Source of the DNA: DATKWS01 sp035529435
GTDB lineage: Bacteria > Krumholzibacteriota > Krumholzibacteriia > Krumholzibacteriales > Krumholzibacteriaceae
Reading direction: 5' to 3'
Length of the DNA stretch: 12,547 bases
Assembly: GCA_035529435.1 (NCBI GenBank)
Contig: DATKWS010000127.1
Location: forward strand, 1 to 12,547
Part shown: positions 1-7,089 of the stretch, in pieces
Position numbering within the stretch: position 1 is the first letter of the stretch
How the letters are laid out: the number at the start of each line of letters is the position of its first letter
The notes under the pieces: model-generated
Databases searched by the model: none
What the model saw: the letters and a program-made list of their open reading frames with translations, nothing else
What the model was told of the DNA's origin: nothing
Program-made: the position numbers and the translations under genes

Positions 1-107
1 CGGCGGCGGCGGAGGGCACGCGCGAGAAGCGGCTCGACGCCTTCCGGCGGGCGCGCGACGAGATCATCAAGCGGATCGACCGGTTCGCCGAATCACGGGC
101 CGGATGA
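1..107 (+). CDS. C-terminal fragment, probable low-molecular-weight phosphatase / arsenate reductase
   Basis: This is the 3' end of a gene cut by the window edge; only about 34 residues remain (frame 3, stop TGA at 105-107). The tail reads EKRLDAFRRARDEIIKRIDR followed by a short polar end. This charged helix resembles the last helix of thioredoxin-type ArsC arsenate reductases and related low-molecular-weight tyrosine phosphatases, which often end in an FRxxRDEIxxRI-like stretch. The catalytic CX5R loop lies outside the window, so the family call rests on the tail alone. The other two frames give Arg/Gly/Ser-rich nonsense. The gene converges on the PP2C phosphatase gene with only about 30 bp between the stops and no obvious terminator hairpin. 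It could equally be an unrelated protein with a similar C-terminal helix. Confidence 0.45.
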   Translation, partial: AAAEGTREKRLDAFRRARDEIIKRIDRFAESRAG

Positions 108-137
108 GCCGATGCCCCTGTGATTGCAATCCCGACA

Positions 138-1325
138 TTACGAGATCCGCTTCACGATCACGGCGGTCGCGTCATCCTCCAGCCGATCGCCTCCGCCGAA
201 TTCGGCAAGCCGCTCGAAGAGCCGATCGATCATCGTCTGGGCCGATTCGTGCCTGTGTGTCCGGATAGCGTCGGTGATTCCCTCGACGCCGAACATCTCA
301 CCGCTCTGGTCGGTGATCTCGAACACCCCGTCGGAGAAGAGCGCGAGCACCTCACCCCGATCGATGAACGCGAACCCCCGCTTGAAGGACGTGCTCTCCA
401 GGGGACCGAGGATCGTTCCTCCCACATCGAGGCGCTGCACATGGTCGCCCTTGAAGAGGAGCGGTGCCGGATGCCCCGCGTTGATGTACACGAGCGTGCC
501 GTCCCGCTCGAGCTCGCCGTAGAAGAGCGAGACGAACCGCGTCGAGAGGCGGCTCTGGTTGATCACGCGGTTCAGGCGGTTGAAGACGCCGGTGATCTTC
601 ATCTCCTTCTCTATCCCCATCCTGAGGCCGGTAACGACATCACGCGCGAGGAGCGCCGCCGGCAGTCCGTGGCCGCTCGCATCCCCCACGGCGATGCCGA
701 ACGTGGTCCCACCGAGCACGTGGTAATCGTACAGGTCGCCTCCCACACGCTCGGCGGGCAGGAAACGACCGGCGATGTCGTATCCCTCGAAGACGGGATC
801 GATCTCGGGAAGAAGGCTTGACTGGATCTCCGACGCCTCGTTGAAATCGGCCCTGAGACGCCGCGTGTAGCGGCTGTAGTTTACCGTGCTCCGGATCGTA
901 TTCAATGAAAATTCGAGCGTCTCCCGTACCCATCCTTCGGCGAGCCGGAAGATCATCAAGTATCGATTATCCTCTCCGACGATCACCGCCACGCTGCTAT
1001 TGCCCCATGGCGGCACCTCGGTGTCGCAGAATATGTAGTTCTTGTGGCGTTCGAGAAGGGCGACGGAATGCTCCGTCGCGGGGATCACCCTCGGCCATGG
1101 ATCACCGTCACCACCGACCGGCCCCTCGATCAGGTGGAATGCTCCCTTTCTCAGCTCGTATATGGTGCCGCTCGCGATGCCGAGATCCGTCCCGAACGAA
1201 CCGACCAGCTCGCCGAGCACGAGGGTCATGACCTCTTTCGTACCGGCGCTCCTGCCGATCCTGACCAGCAGGGAATCGAGCTTGCGATAGAACACCTTGG
1301 GCTGAAACACGGTACCTTCATTCAT
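138..1325 (-). CDS. SpoIIE/RsbU-type PP2C serine/threonine phosphatase with N-terminal GAF-like domain
   Basis: The protein (395 aa) is a metal-dependent PP2C-family phosphatase of the type that dephosphorylates anti-sigma-factor antagonists in partner-switching pathways. Residues about 15-150 form a GAF-like sensory region. The catalytic domain covers about 160-395 and has all the landmarks: VGGDLYDY (metal Asp197), VGDASGHGLPAALLA (Asp215), NAGHPAPLL at 282-290, LALFSDGVFE (Asp332) and EDDATAVIV near the end (Asp385). I chose the ATG at 1325 because GGAG lies 10 nt upstream and the protein then begins directly before the sensor region. An in-frame ATG at 1442 would add 39 residues with no domain character and run through the divergent control region. 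No transmembrane segment is visible, so it should be cytoplasmic. No anti-sigma factor or STAS antagonist is encoded nearby, so its partner is unknown. Confidence 0.94.
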   Translation of the reverse strand: MNEGTVFQPKVFYRKLDSLLVRIGRSAGTKEVMTLVLGELVGSFGTDLGIASGTIYELRKGAFHLIEGPVGGDGDPWPRVIPATEHSVALLERHKNYIFCDTEVPPWGNSSVAVIVGEDNRYLMIFRLAEGWVRETLEFSLNTIRSTVNYSRYTRRLRADFNEASEIQSSLLPEIDPVFEGYDIAGRFLPAERVGGDLYDYHVLGGTTFGIAVGDASGHGLPAALLARDVVTGLRMGIEKEMKITGVFNRLNRVINQSRLSTRFVSLFYGELERDGTLVYINAGHPAPLLFKGDHVQRLDVGGTILGPLESTSFKRGFAFIDRGEVLALFSDGVFEITDQSGEMFGVEGITDAIRTHRHESAQTMIDRLFERLAEFGGGDRLEDDATAVIVKRIS

Positions 1326-1368
1326 CGATCGTTCACTCCATTCGATAAATCGTTGCGAACATAACAGG

Positions 1369-1386
1369 TTGCGTGCCGGCGCGCAA
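1369..1386. promoter_or_regulatory. Palindrome with repeated GTTGCG half-sites between divergent genes
   Basis: TTGCGTGCCGGCGCGCAA is an 18-bp palindrome with one mismatched pair. GTTGCG occurs directly at 1352-1357 and 1368-1373, and inverted (CGCAAC) at 1382-1387. The cluster lies between the divergent phosphatase and DUF362 genes. This suggests a regulator-binding site, but no regulator gene is adjacent and the site matches no operator I recognise. A TATAAT-like -10 hexamer for the plus strand lies at 1412-1417 without a convincing -35. Confidence 0.3.
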
Positions 1387-1489
1387 CGGGAATCGAATTC
1401 CTCGCACAAACTATAATCTTTACGTGTATCTTCCCGATTCATATACTAAGAGAAATGTGTTTCGAGCGAGTTGAAAGGACGGTACAACC

Positions 1490-2413
1490 ATGCTGAACAG
1501 AAGAACATTCATCCGAATACTCGCAGGCGGAGCGGCGGCATCGATGCTCCCACTCGACAATCTCCGGGCCTTCCCGTTCCCCGGAGAGGATCCATGCACG
1601 TTCTCCGTCGTCAAGGGATCCGATTCCGCCGCGGCGGTCAGAAAGGCGGTCGAGCTCATCGGTGGCATGAACTCCTTCGTCTCGAAGGGAGACATCGTCT
1701 TCGTGAAACCGAACATCTCGTGGGACCGCCCGCCGGTGCAGGCGGCCACGACCAATCCGGCGGTGGTCGAGACGGTCATCACGATGGTCCTCGAGGCCGG
1801 AGCGAAGAGGGTGATCGTCGCGGACAACACCTGCAACGACGCGCGCCGTTCCTACACGAACAGCGGCATCAAGACGGCGGCCGAGAATGCCGGGGCCGAT
1901 GTTCCCTTCATGGAAAAGCGCAAGTTCGCAAAAACCGACCTCGGCGGTGAAATCCTCAAAATGTGGGATGTCTACCGCGAGGTGCTCGAGGCCGACAAGA
2001 TCATCAATATTCCGATCGCGAAGCATCACGGCCTGTCGCAGGTCACGCTGTCGATGAAGAACCTCATGGGCCTCGTCGGCGGCAACCGGAGCATGATGCA
2101 CCAGAAGCTGCCGGAGAGCGTCGTGGACCTGGCGGCATTCTTCAGACCCACGCTGACGATCCTCGATGCGGTGCGCATCCTCACGGCGAACGGGCCGCAG
2201 GGCGGAACATTGAAGGACGTGCGCAGGCTCGACACGATCGCGGCAAGCACCGACCTCGTGAGGATCGATGCATTCGGCATCACGCTGTTCGGCGATGCGT
2301 TCCCGAGCAGTGACCCGGCGGACTTCAGGCACATCGGGCTCGCCGCCGAGCGGGGACTCGGCTCCGCGGACTTCGCGGGAGCGGGATTCAGGAAGGTCAC
2401 GCTGGAGAGCTGA
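1490..2413 (+). CDS. Tat-exported DUF362 domain protein
   Basis: The product (307 aa) belongs to the DUF362 family, whose biochemical role is not established and whose members often sit beside or are fused to iron-sulfur proteins. The N-terminus is a Tat signal: RRTFIR at residues 4-9, then a weakly hydrophobic stretch LAGGAAASML, then PLDNLRAFPFPGE before the mature domain. This predicts export of a folded, possibly cofactor-bearing protein to the periplasm. Family hallmarks are visible: VFVKPNIS at 71-78, TTNPAVVETVI at 87-97, INIPIAKHH at 172-180 and VTLSMKNLMGLVGG at 185-198. No Cys-rich ferredoxin motif is present here; the gene directly downstream supplies those. AAAGGA lies about 11 nt before the ATG. 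The next gene starts 32 nt after the stop on the same strand, so the two are probably co-transcribed. Family assignment is firm; function is unknown. Confidence 0.93.
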   Translation: MLNRRTFIRILAGGAAASMLPLDNLRAFPFPGEDPCTFSVVKGSDSAAAVRKAVELIGGMNSFVSKGDIVFVKPNISWDRPPVQAATTNPAVVETVITMVLEAGAKRVIVADNTCNDARRSYTNSGIKTAAENAGADVPFMEKRKFAKTDLGGEILKMWDVYREVLEADKIINIPIAKHHGLSQVTLSMKNLMGLVGGNRSMMHQKLPESVVDLAAFFRPTLTILDAVRILTANGPQGGTLKDVRRLDTIAASTDLVRIDAFGITLFGDAFPSSDPADFRHIGLAAERGLGSADFAGAGFRKVTLES

Positions 2414-2445
2414 GCCGGACGGCTCTCCGGAAGCGGGCAATCTAT

Positions 2446-4011
2446 ATGAAGAACCTACGGAGAATATCCCAGATTCTGTTCCTCGCCCTTTTTATCTTTC
2501 TTTTCATCCAGACCGAATACAAGGGAAAGAACGAACTGGGGCTGCCGGTGAGGCTCTTTCTCGATTTCGATCCGCTAATCGCGCTCAGTTCCTTCCTCGC
2601 AGCCCACGCGGTGCGGGTGATCTTCCTCCTCTCCGTTATCACCGTCGCGCTGACGGCCTTTCTCGGACGCTTCTTCTGTGGGTGGGTCTGCCCTCTCGGC
2701 ACCCTCCATACCTTCATCGGGTACTTCCGTATGCGGCGGTTGAACCGCAAGCGGCCCGAGGCGAACTACCCGCGCCTGCGCCCCGTGAAATATTTCGTGC
2801 TCGTCTTCGTGATCGTGGCGGCAGTATTCGGGTGGAATACGGCGGGATTTCTCGATCCGATCTCGCTGACGATCCGCTCGCTCACCATCGGATTCAATCC
2901 GGTCGTGAATAAAATGATCCGGGGAGCGCTCGATTTCCTCTACTCGCTCGATATCCCGCTTGTCTCGCCGGCCGCAGATTCCCTCTACTCGGCGATGACG
3001 GGTACCGTGCTGGCGTTCGAACAGCCGGTCTTCAGGGAGATGATCCTGATCGGCATTCTCTTCGCCGTCATCCTCGGCCTCAACCTCCTCGCCCCGCGGT
3101 TCTGGTGCCGGTACCTGTGCCCGCTCGGCGCGCTCCTGGGCATCGTCGGAACAAGGCAGCCCCTCGCGAGGGTCGACGTCGATGGCGAGAAGTGCATCTC
3201 CTGCCGACGGTGCAACATGGCGTGCCAGGGGGACGCATCCCCCTTCCCTGCGGGGAAATGGGCGAGCCGGGAGTGTCTCGTCTGCTTCAACTGCCGGGAT
3301 GTCTGCCCCGTCGGGGCCGTGTCGATTCATCCGACGACGCGACGGACCGGCGACGGTAACGTCGACCTCCAGCGCCGCTGGCTCCTCGCGAGCGGTATCG
3401 GCGCACTCGTCGCCGTTCCCGCGATCAGCATCGGCGCCCACCGGGAACGGACGCACCCGCTCCTTATCCGACCACCCGGCGCGATCCCCGAGCGCGAATT
3501 CGTACGGCGGTGCGTGAAGTGCGGCGAGTGCATGAAGGTCTGTCTCACAAACGGCCTCCAGCCGACATTGACCGAGGCGGGGCTCGAGGGACTCTGGACC
3601 CCGATTCTCGTCCCGCGCCTCGGGTACTGCGAGTACAACTGCAACCTCTGCTCACAGGTTTGCCCGACCGGGGCGATACGTGAGATCACACTCGAGGAGA
3701 AGAAAGAGATCCGCATCGGACTCGCCCTGTTCGACAAGAACCGCTGCATCCCGTACGCGCTCGGCAGGAACTGCATCGTCTGCGAGGAGCACTGCCCCGT
3801 CCCGGACAAGGCGATCACATTCGTCGAGGAGCAGGCGATCGACGAGACGGGCGGGCCGTTCATCCTCAAGAAGCCCGTCGTCGATCCCGAGCTCTGCATC
3901 GGGTGCGGGATCTGCGAGGCGAAGTGCCCCGTCGTCGACATACCCGCCATCCGCGTCTCATCGATCAACGAGAGCCGCTCGGAGGAGAATCGGCTCTTTC
4001 TGGGATTATAG
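2446..4011 (+). CDS. NapH-NapG-like fused membrane polyferredoxin
   Basis: This 521-residue protein joins two modules that are separate in classical nitrate-reductase systems. Residues 1-295 are NapH/NosR-like: hydrophobic helices near 7-22, 45-73, 115-138 and 198-216, the membrane motifs CGWVCPLG (Cys78/82) and CRYLCPLG (Cys221/225), then two [4Fe-4S] sites (Cys250/253/256/260 and Cys277/280/283/287). Residues about 308-510 resemble NapG: QRRWLL followed by a hydrophobic stretch, the RPPGAI motif at 342-347, then four ferredoxin-type clusters (Cys356/359/362/366, Cys395/399/402/406, Cys434/443/446/450, Cys484/487/490/494). Six [4Fe-4S] clusters are therefore predicted. Known NapGH proteins move electrons from quinol to a periplasmic reductase; no napA, napC or napD is in the window, so the partner is unknown. 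The DUF362 gene precedes it by 32 nt. The reading frame is continuous across the junction. No strong Shine-Dalgarno sequence is seen. Confidence 0.93.
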   Translation: MKNLRRISQILFLALFIFLFIQTEYKGKNELGLPVRLFLDFDPLIALSSFLAAHAVRVIFLLSVITVALTAFLGRFFCGWVCPLGTLHTFIGYFRMRRLNRKRPEANYPRLRPVKYFVLVFVIVAAVFGWNTAGFLDPISLTIRSLTIGFNPVVNKMIRGALDFLYSLDIPLVSPAADSLYSAMTGTVLAFEQPVFREMILIGILFAVILGLNLLAPRFWCRYLCPLGALLGIVGTRQPLARVDVDGEKCISCRRCNMACQGDASPFPAGKWASRECLVCFNCRDVCPVGAVSIHPTTRRTGDGNVDLQRRWLLASGIGALVAVPAISIGAHRERTHPLLIRPPGAIPEREFVRRCVKCGECMKVCLTNGLQPTLTEAGLEGLWTPILVPRLGYCEYNCNLCSQVCPTGAIREITLEEKKEIRIGLALFDKNRCIPYALGRNCIVCEEHCPVPDKAITFVEEQAIDETGGPFILKKPVVDPELCIGCGICEAKCPVVDIPAIRVSSINESRSEENRLFLGL

Positions 4012-4039
4012 TGATTATTAAATTTCTTACCGGCGATGG

Positions 4040-4975
4040 TTACCCGGCCAGAACCGTGAGATGCGCCTCGACCGAGTCGGCGAGGGCATCGAGATCGTAC
4101 CCGCCCTCGAGGAGCGAAACGATCTTTCCGCCGCAGTGCCGCTCAGCAGCCGCTTTCAGGTATTCCGTCATCCGCCCGAACGCCTCCGTCGTGAGAAGCG
4201 CCCCCGAGAGCGGATCGTCGCCGTGCGCGTCGAATCCCGCCGAGATCAATATGAACTCCGGCTTGAACGAGTCGAGAGCGGGAATCACGCGGTTTTCGAA
4301 CGCATCGAGGTACTCGCGGTCTCCCGCGCCCGCCCCCATCGGTACATTCATCGTGTAACCTGCACCCGGCCCCGTGCCGACCGTCCGCTCGTGACCGGTG
4401 CCGGGGTAGTGGGGATACTGGTGCAGACTCACGTAGAGAACCCGCGCCTCCTCGATGAAGCTCTTCTCAGTGCCGTTCCCATGATGCACGTCCCAGTCGA
4501 CGATCGCAACGCGCCGGAGCCCCCCGTGCTCGAGCAGGTCGGCCGCCGCGATCGCTATATTATTGAACAGGCAGAAGCCCATCGCCCTGTCGTGCTCGGC
4601 GTGATGTCCCGGCGGCCTGACCGGGCAGAACGCGGAGGCGAGCTCCCCCGCGAGCACCATGCGCGACGCCTGAACCGCGGCACCCGCCGCGTGGAGCGCC
4701 GCCTGCGGCGTGGCCGGCGTCGCCACCGTGTCACCCCAGTCGAGGACGACCGCATCGGTGATCTCGAGGGAGAGGATGCCGTTCACGTATCCGGGATCGT
4801 GTATCCGCTCTATCCAGGCGCGCTCGGCCGGCGCCGCCTCGATGAAGGTCAGAGAATCCACCGGCTCGAACGACCGGAGCCGTTTCATGATCACCTTCAC
4901 CCGTTCGGGCCTCTCGGGGTGCTGGTATCCCTCGAGGTGCTTCTCGAACAACTCGTGATGGAAAATACCGACCAT
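4040..4975 (-). CDS. HDAC-superfamily (acetoin utilization/APAH-like) zinc deacetylase
   Basis: The protein (311 aa) is an arginase-fold zinc amidohydrolase of the histone-deacetylase superfamily; bacterial members remove acetyl groups from proteins, polyamines or small amides. The entry motif HPERPERV is at 19-26. The catalytic His pair is in RPPGHHAEH (His124/125). Zinc ligands are expected at Asp162 and His164 (DWDVHHGNGT) and Asp249 (SAGFDAHGDDPL), and the catalytic Tyr293 is in LLEGGYD. All key residues are present and the length is normal. Two in-frame ATGs lie close together, at 4981 and 4975. AAAGGA directly abuts the first and sits 5 nt before the second, so 4975 is preferred. There is no signal peptide, so it is cytoplasmic. 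It is the last gene of a four-gene minus-strand cluster, 26 nt after pcm. The substrate cannot be read from the sequence. Confidence 0.96.
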   Translation of the reverse strand: MVGIFHHELFEKHLEGYQHPERPERVKVIMKRLRSFEPVDSLTFIEAAPAERAWIERIHDPGYVNGILSLEITDAVVLDWGDTVATPATPQAALHAAGAAVQASRMVLAGELASAFCPVRPPGHHAEHDRAMGFCLFNNIAIAAADLLEHGGLRRVAIVDWDVHHGNGTEKSFIEEARVLYVSLHQYPHYPGTGHERTVGTGPGAGYTMNVPMGAGAGDREYLDAFENRVIPALDSFKPEFILISAGFDAHGDDPLSGALLTTEAFGRMTEYLKAAAERHCGGKIVSLLEGGYDLDALADSVEAHLTVLAG

Positions 4976-5001
4976 TTTCATCCTTTCCCGGCGCCGTGCA
5001 T

Positions 5002-5655
5002 TTAATCGTCCCGGGGAAATCCCATCATGGGAACGAACCGTACGCCGATCAGCGTCTCTCGATCGATCTCCTCGCCATTGCGTGTCAGGCGGACGAGGTA
5101 CTGCATGTACCCCCCCACCGGCGCGATCAAGCGGCCGCCGTCGGCAAGCTGGGAGATGAGTGTCTTGGGAACGCGCTCCGGTGCCGCCGTGATGATGATG
5201 GCATCGAAGGGAGATTTCTCCGGCCACCCCTCGTTACCATCACCCGTCCGGAATTGTACATTCGTGTAGCCGAGCCCGTCGAGCGCCTCATGCGCGCACC
5301 GGGCCAGCCGTTCGACGATCTCGATCGTGTAGACCTCCCGCGCGATTTCCGCGATGACGGCTGTCTGGTACCCGCAGCCGGTGCCGATCTCGAGCACGCG
5401 ATCGTTTTCTTTCAGATGGAGCATCTCGGTCATGTAGGCAACGATGTACGGTTGGGAGATCGTCTGCCCACACCCGATCGAGAGTGGTCCGTCGAAGAAT
5501 GCAAGCTGCCTGTCGTCCTCACGCACGAACCGCTCGCGGGGAACCGTCCGCATCGCTTCGAGCACCCGTTCGTCCCTGACACCGCGGGAGATGATCTGAG
5601 ATTTGACCATCTCCTCCCGCTGTTTTCGAGCGTTATCCTGCTCCCATTTCACCAT
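5002..5655 (-). CDS. pcm: Protein-L-isoaspartate O-methyltransferase
   Basis: This 217-residue enzyme uses S-adenosylmethionine to methylate L-isoaspartyl residues, starting repair of proteins damaged by deamidation or isomerisation in the cytoplasm. Family features in order: VLEAMRTVPRERFV at 31-44, the active-site loop IGCGQTISQPYIVAYMTE at 60-77, SAM motif I VLEIGTGCGYQTA at 87-99, an acidic residue after motif I (YTIEIVERLA), GDGNEGWP at 138-145, FDAIIITAAPE at 150-160, and RFVPM near the end. Length and motifs match typical Pcm. The ATG at 5655 has only a poor Shine-Dalgarno sequence; an internal ATG at residue 16 has GGAGGAG directly against it, too close to favour. The gene follows the AlaX gene by 56 nt and precedes the deacetylase by 26 nt, consistent with one operon. 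Confidence 0.97.
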   Translation of the reverse strand: MVKWEQDNARKQREEMVKSQIISRGVRDERVLEAMRTVPRERFVREDDRQLAFFDGPLSIGCGQTISQPYIVAYMTEMLHLKENDRVLEIGTGCGYQTAVIAEIAREVYTIEIVERLARCAHEALDGLGYTNVQFRTGDGNEGWPEKSPFDAIIITAAPERVPKTLISQLADGGRLIAPVGGYMQYLVRLTRNGEEIDRETLIGVRFVPMMGFPRDD

Positions 5656-5711
5656 CGGTCATGTTTTCCGAAAAACCCCGCTCCGTCCATCCGGCATTGC
5701 CGCCCGCCGTT

Positions 5712-7055
5712 CTATGTCTCGAGCTTAGCGCGGACCAGCCGCTCGGCCTCGTCGAGGGCACCCTGCACCCGGGCCGGATCGCCCCCGCCGCCCTGTGCGA
5801 AATCCCTGCCGCCCCCGCCGCGCCCACCGATCATCGCGATGCAGCTCTTCATCATTTCTCCGACATTGATCGGTACATCGGGCGAGCAGGCAAATGCGAG
5901 GCCCGCGGAACCGGTCGCGACGCCGAATAGCACGACCTTTCCCTCTCCCTCGCGCGCACCCATCACGATATCCTTCAGCGAAACACCGTCCTCGAGGATG
6001 ACGATCCGTTTCACCAGCTCGTACCGGCCCACCACCCCGGTCGGAGCTGCAATCTCGCTCCTCATCGACCCGGCGAGCCGCCCGCGCAGGGTATCGCACT
6101 GTTTCGACAGCTCCCTGTGTTCCTTCGCGAGCCGCGGAACGATCGTCCCGAGCTCCCGCCAGTCGGTGCTGAACGAGCGTGCCAGTTCCTGCAGCAGCCC
6201 GTGCTTCGATGAGTAATCACCCGCCGCCCTGCCACCGCAGATGAACCTGACGCGCGTCTGCCGCCGTACACGTTCCGTGCCGAGGATTTTGACGAGACCG
6301 ATCTCGCCGGTCGCCCGGCAGTGCGTGCCGCAACAGGTGGCACGGTCCAATCCTTCGATCTCGACGACGCGGATCTGCCCGGCACCCCGGGGGAGCCGGG
6401 AGCGGATGTCATTCCCGCCGTTCGTTCCACCTTCCGCCCCATCGGGTTGACGGTCGCCGGCGGTCCCGCCGTCCTCCCCCACCGTGCTCCCACCGCCGGA
6501 GAATCGCGACACGATAGCGGGACCCGCCGAATCCCGGCGCATCTCTTCATACGCCTCGGCGCTATGGATGGTACCGGTGATCGATATATTCCGGAAAATC
6601 AGTTCATTGACCCACCGCTCCACCGTGTCGAGCTGTTCATCGGAGAGATCGTCGCGATCGAGATCTATCGTACTCTCTCTGGCACCGAGGTGAAATCCGG
6701 CCGTGGCGGCCCGGTACAACTCGACGAAGATCCGCGAGAGGATGTGCTGCCCGGAATGCTGCTGCATGTGGTCGAAGCGCCGAACCCAGTCTATGTGTCC
6801 CGCGACCGTCTCTCCGGCCACGAGCGGTCCATCGACGAGGTGCCGCACCCCGTGCTCGTCCTCGCTTACCGCGAGGACCTGCATGCCCCCGAGCGTTCCC
6901 CGGTCATCCGGCTGTCCCCCCGACTCGGGGTAAAACAATGTCCTGTCGAGATAGACGGCCGTGCGTCCGTCATCCGTAGTTTCGGTCTCCCGTACCGCAG
7001 CCGTGAATGCAACGGCGTATGGATCTCTACAGTAGGCGCGTTCCTCGAAATCGAT
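5712..7055 (-). CDS. alaX: AlaX-type alanyl-tRNA editing hydrolase with C-terminal DHHA1 domain; likely ATC start
   Basis: The protein resembles the editing half of alanyl-tRNA synthetase and should hydrolyse Ser- or Gly-tRNA(Ala) in trans. It has no aminoacylation domain. Numbered from the proposed start (447 aa): YLDRTLFYPESGGQPDDRG at about 34-52; zinc ligands in QHSGQH (His100/His104) and CCGTH (Cys241/His245); a coiled linker at about 285-325; and a DHHA1 tail with GGRGGGGRDFAQGGGG at 410-425. No ATG, GTG or TTG opens the frame upstream of the LDRT-FYPESGG motif: the first canonical start, TTG at 6938, lies inside that motif and would delete a conserved strand. The frame continues upstream through ERAYCRDPYAVAFTA, which is typical AlaX sequence, to an ATC at 7055 with GGGAG 9 nt before it; TGA lies two codons further up. 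Either the gene uses an AUC start or one base is wrong. A Gly/Asp-rich insertion occupies about 186-226. Confidence 0.93.
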   Translation of the reverse strand: MDFEERAYCRDPYAVAFTAAVRETETTDDGRTAVYLDRTLFYPESGGQPDDRGTLGGMQVLAVSEDEHGVRHLVDGPLVAGETVAGHIDWVRRFDHMQQHSGQHILSRIFVELYRAATAGFHLGARESTIDLDRDDLSDEQLDTVERWVNELIFRNISITGTIHSAEAYEEMRRDSAGPAIVSRFSGGGSTVGEDGGTAGDRQPDGAEGGTNGGNDIRSRLPRGAGQIRVVEIEGLDRATCCGTHCRATGEIGLVKILGTERVRRQTRVRFICGGRAAGDYSSKHGLLQELARSFSTDWRELGTIVPRLAKEHRELSKQCDTLRGRLAGSMRSEIAAPTGVVGRYELVKRIVILEDGVSLKDIVMGAREGEGKVVLFGVATGSAGLAFACSPDVPINVGEMMKSCIAMIGGRGGGGRDFAQGGGGDPARVQGALDEAERLVRAKLET

Positions 7056-7064
7056 GTCCTTTCA

Positions 7065-7069
7065 CTCCC
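7065..7069 (-). promoter_or_regulatory. Shine-Dalgarno sequence supporting the ATC start of alaX
   Basis: On the minus strand GGGAG lies 9 nt upstream of the ATC at 7055-7053, and a second purine run (AAAGGA) fills the spacer. No other in-frame start candidate has a comparable site. It therefore decides where the alaX reading frame is likely to begin. Confidence 0.5.
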
Positions 7070-7089
7070 TTCGAAGAACAACGATCGTT

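Noticed and set aside
1326..1442. N-terminal extension of the PP2C phosphatase to the ATG at 1442
   Set aside because: The extra 39 residues have no domain character, the ATG at 1325 has a ribosome-binding site, and the extension would cover the divergent control region.
2414..2430. Short CCGGA...TCCGG hairpin between the DUF362 and polyferredoxin genes
   Set aside because: The stem is only 5 bp and has no T-run, and the next gene begins 32 nt after the stop, so a terminator is unlikely.
1439..2440. Minus-strand open frame (333 codons) opposite the DUF362 gene
   Set aside because: The translation is Arg/Glu/Asp-rich and motif-free, while the plus strand gives a Tat signal and conserved DUF362 motifs.
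4061..5005. Plus-strand open frame (314 codons) opposite the deacetylase gene
   Set aside because: It lacks any domain signature; the minus strand holds all HDAC catalytic residues.
4996..6216. Long plus-strand open frame (406 codons) opposite pcm and alaX
   Set aside because: Its translation is a Pro/Arg/Ser-rich string without any motif, and the opposite strand encodes clear Pcm and AlaX proteins. GC-rich codon bias keeps antisense frames open.
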